Below, piece after piece: positions 7,090 to 7,286 of a DNA stretch of 7,286 nt; the first letter of the stretch is position 1, and every line of letters starts with the position of its first letter. The position numbers were made by a program, and so were the translations under genes. The notes below the pieces were generated by a model. The model saw nothing but the letters and a program-made list of their open reading frames with translations, ran no database searches and was not told the origin of the DNA. Origin of the DNA: a gamma proteobacterium symbiont of Lucinoma myriamae (GTDB lineage Bacteria; Pseudomonadota; Gammaproteobacteria; GRL18); contig JAHXIM010000562.1 of the NCBI GenBank assembly GCA_025655635.1, positions 1 to 7,286 on the forward strand, in the 5' to 3' direction.

Positions 7090-7209
7090 ATGGATTTTGA
7101 TTCATTATTAAAATTAATGGTGCATAAAAAGGCATCCGATTTATTTATTACAGTAGGAACAGCTCCATCCATGAAAGTGAATGGAAAGATATCTCCTGTA
7201 ATCGGGTAG
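7090..7209 (+). pseudogene. pilU: 5' fragment of pilU, interrupted by an intron
   Basis: PilU is the accessory retraction ATPase that works with PilT. The ATG at 7090 lies 93 nt after the pilT stop, with an AAAGG sequence about 9 nt upstream. The first 37 codons (MDFDSLLKLMVHKKASDL, then FITVGTAPSMKVNGKISPV) match the PilU N-terminus, including the KASDLFIT and PSMKVNGK segments. After Val37 the similarity stops at 7200 and the frame closes at TAG 7207-7209, inside the inserted element. The nucleotide-binding domain is absent from the window. Because the insert is antisense, intron splicing cannot repair this transcript. Any product would be a 39-residue N-terminal scrap. Whether the rest of pilU continues beyond the far end of the insert cannot be seen. 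Confidence 0.88.
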
Positions 7210-7286
7210 CCACAGGTTTCTCTCCTACAGCCCCCACACCACCCATCATGCGGGTCCGCAATGGGCGGTTCACTAACCGTAATGAA
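7201..7286 (-). mobile_element. 3' end of a group II intron (domains V and VI), antisense in pilU
   Basis: Read on the minus strand, this stretch has the features of a group II intron 3' end. Domain V is a hairpin at 7269-7238: a 9-bp lower stem (ACCGCCCAT with ATGGGTGGT, one G-U wobble at 7266/7241), a 2-nt TG bulge, then a 4-bp upper stem TGCG/CGCA with loop GACC. Domain VI is at 7235-7204: GGG pairs with CCC, a single unpaired A lies at 7207, and an inner stem of about nine pairs closes an AGAGAAA loop. The bulged A is 7 nt from the proposed last base (7201), the canonical branch-point distance, and the element ends in AT, fitting the AY rule. Domains I-IV and any reverse transcriptase/maturase gene lie beyond the right edge. 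The exon junction falls at 7200/7201, where PilU coding ends. Confidence 0.85.

Noticed and set aside
7248..7286. Short plus-strand reading frame starting ATG CGG GTC CGC at the right edge
   Set aside because: It lies on the antisense strand of the intron's domain V hairpin and upstream flank. Such frames are a common spurious call next to group II introns, and there is no ribosome binding site.

Overview
The window looks like a chromosomal segment of an AT-rich gammaproteobacterium (roughly 40% G+C by eye). The main evidence is gene order. Reading leftward on the minus strand come yggS, proC and yggT, with pilT and pilU diverging from yggS on the plus strand. This is the arrangement I know from Pseudomonas (yggT-proC-yggS next to pilT-pilU). 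I cannot name the species or genus from sequence alone.

Layout. Positions 1-196 hold the 3' end of a plus-strand gene that ends at a TAG but has stop codons in every frame upstream; it looks like a decayed C-terminus, perhaps of a SAM-dependent methyltransferase. From 245 to 5769 six intact genes all run leftward: yggS (PLP homeostasis), proC (proline synthesis), yggT (two-repeat inner-membrane protein), a dynamin-like GTPase, dtd (D-aminoacyl-tRNA deacylase) and a small lipoprotein. The lipoprotein's ribosome binding site overlaps the dtd stop codon. A 190-bp divergent intergenic region containing a perfect inverted repeat separates yggS from the type IV pilus retraction genes.

Both retraction motor genes are damaged. 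pilT (5961-6996) codes for a full-length, well-conserved 345-residue PilT only if two single-base losses are restored. pilU (7090 onward) is intact for 37 codons and is then cut at 7200/7201 by what I read as the 3' end of a group II intron in the opposite orientation: domain V, domain VI with a bulged adenosine, and a terminal AT. An antisense intron cannot be spliced from the pilU transcript, so PilU should be lost. Type IV pili, if present, would then lack both canonical retraction ATPases, unless the frameshifts are assembly errors.

I found no CRISPR array, tRNA, rRNA, convincing rho-independent terminator or defence locus. No stretch longer than 300 bases lacks a gene. The most interesting content is the decay pattern at the two edges of an otherwise ordinary conserved block, not a new multi-gene system.
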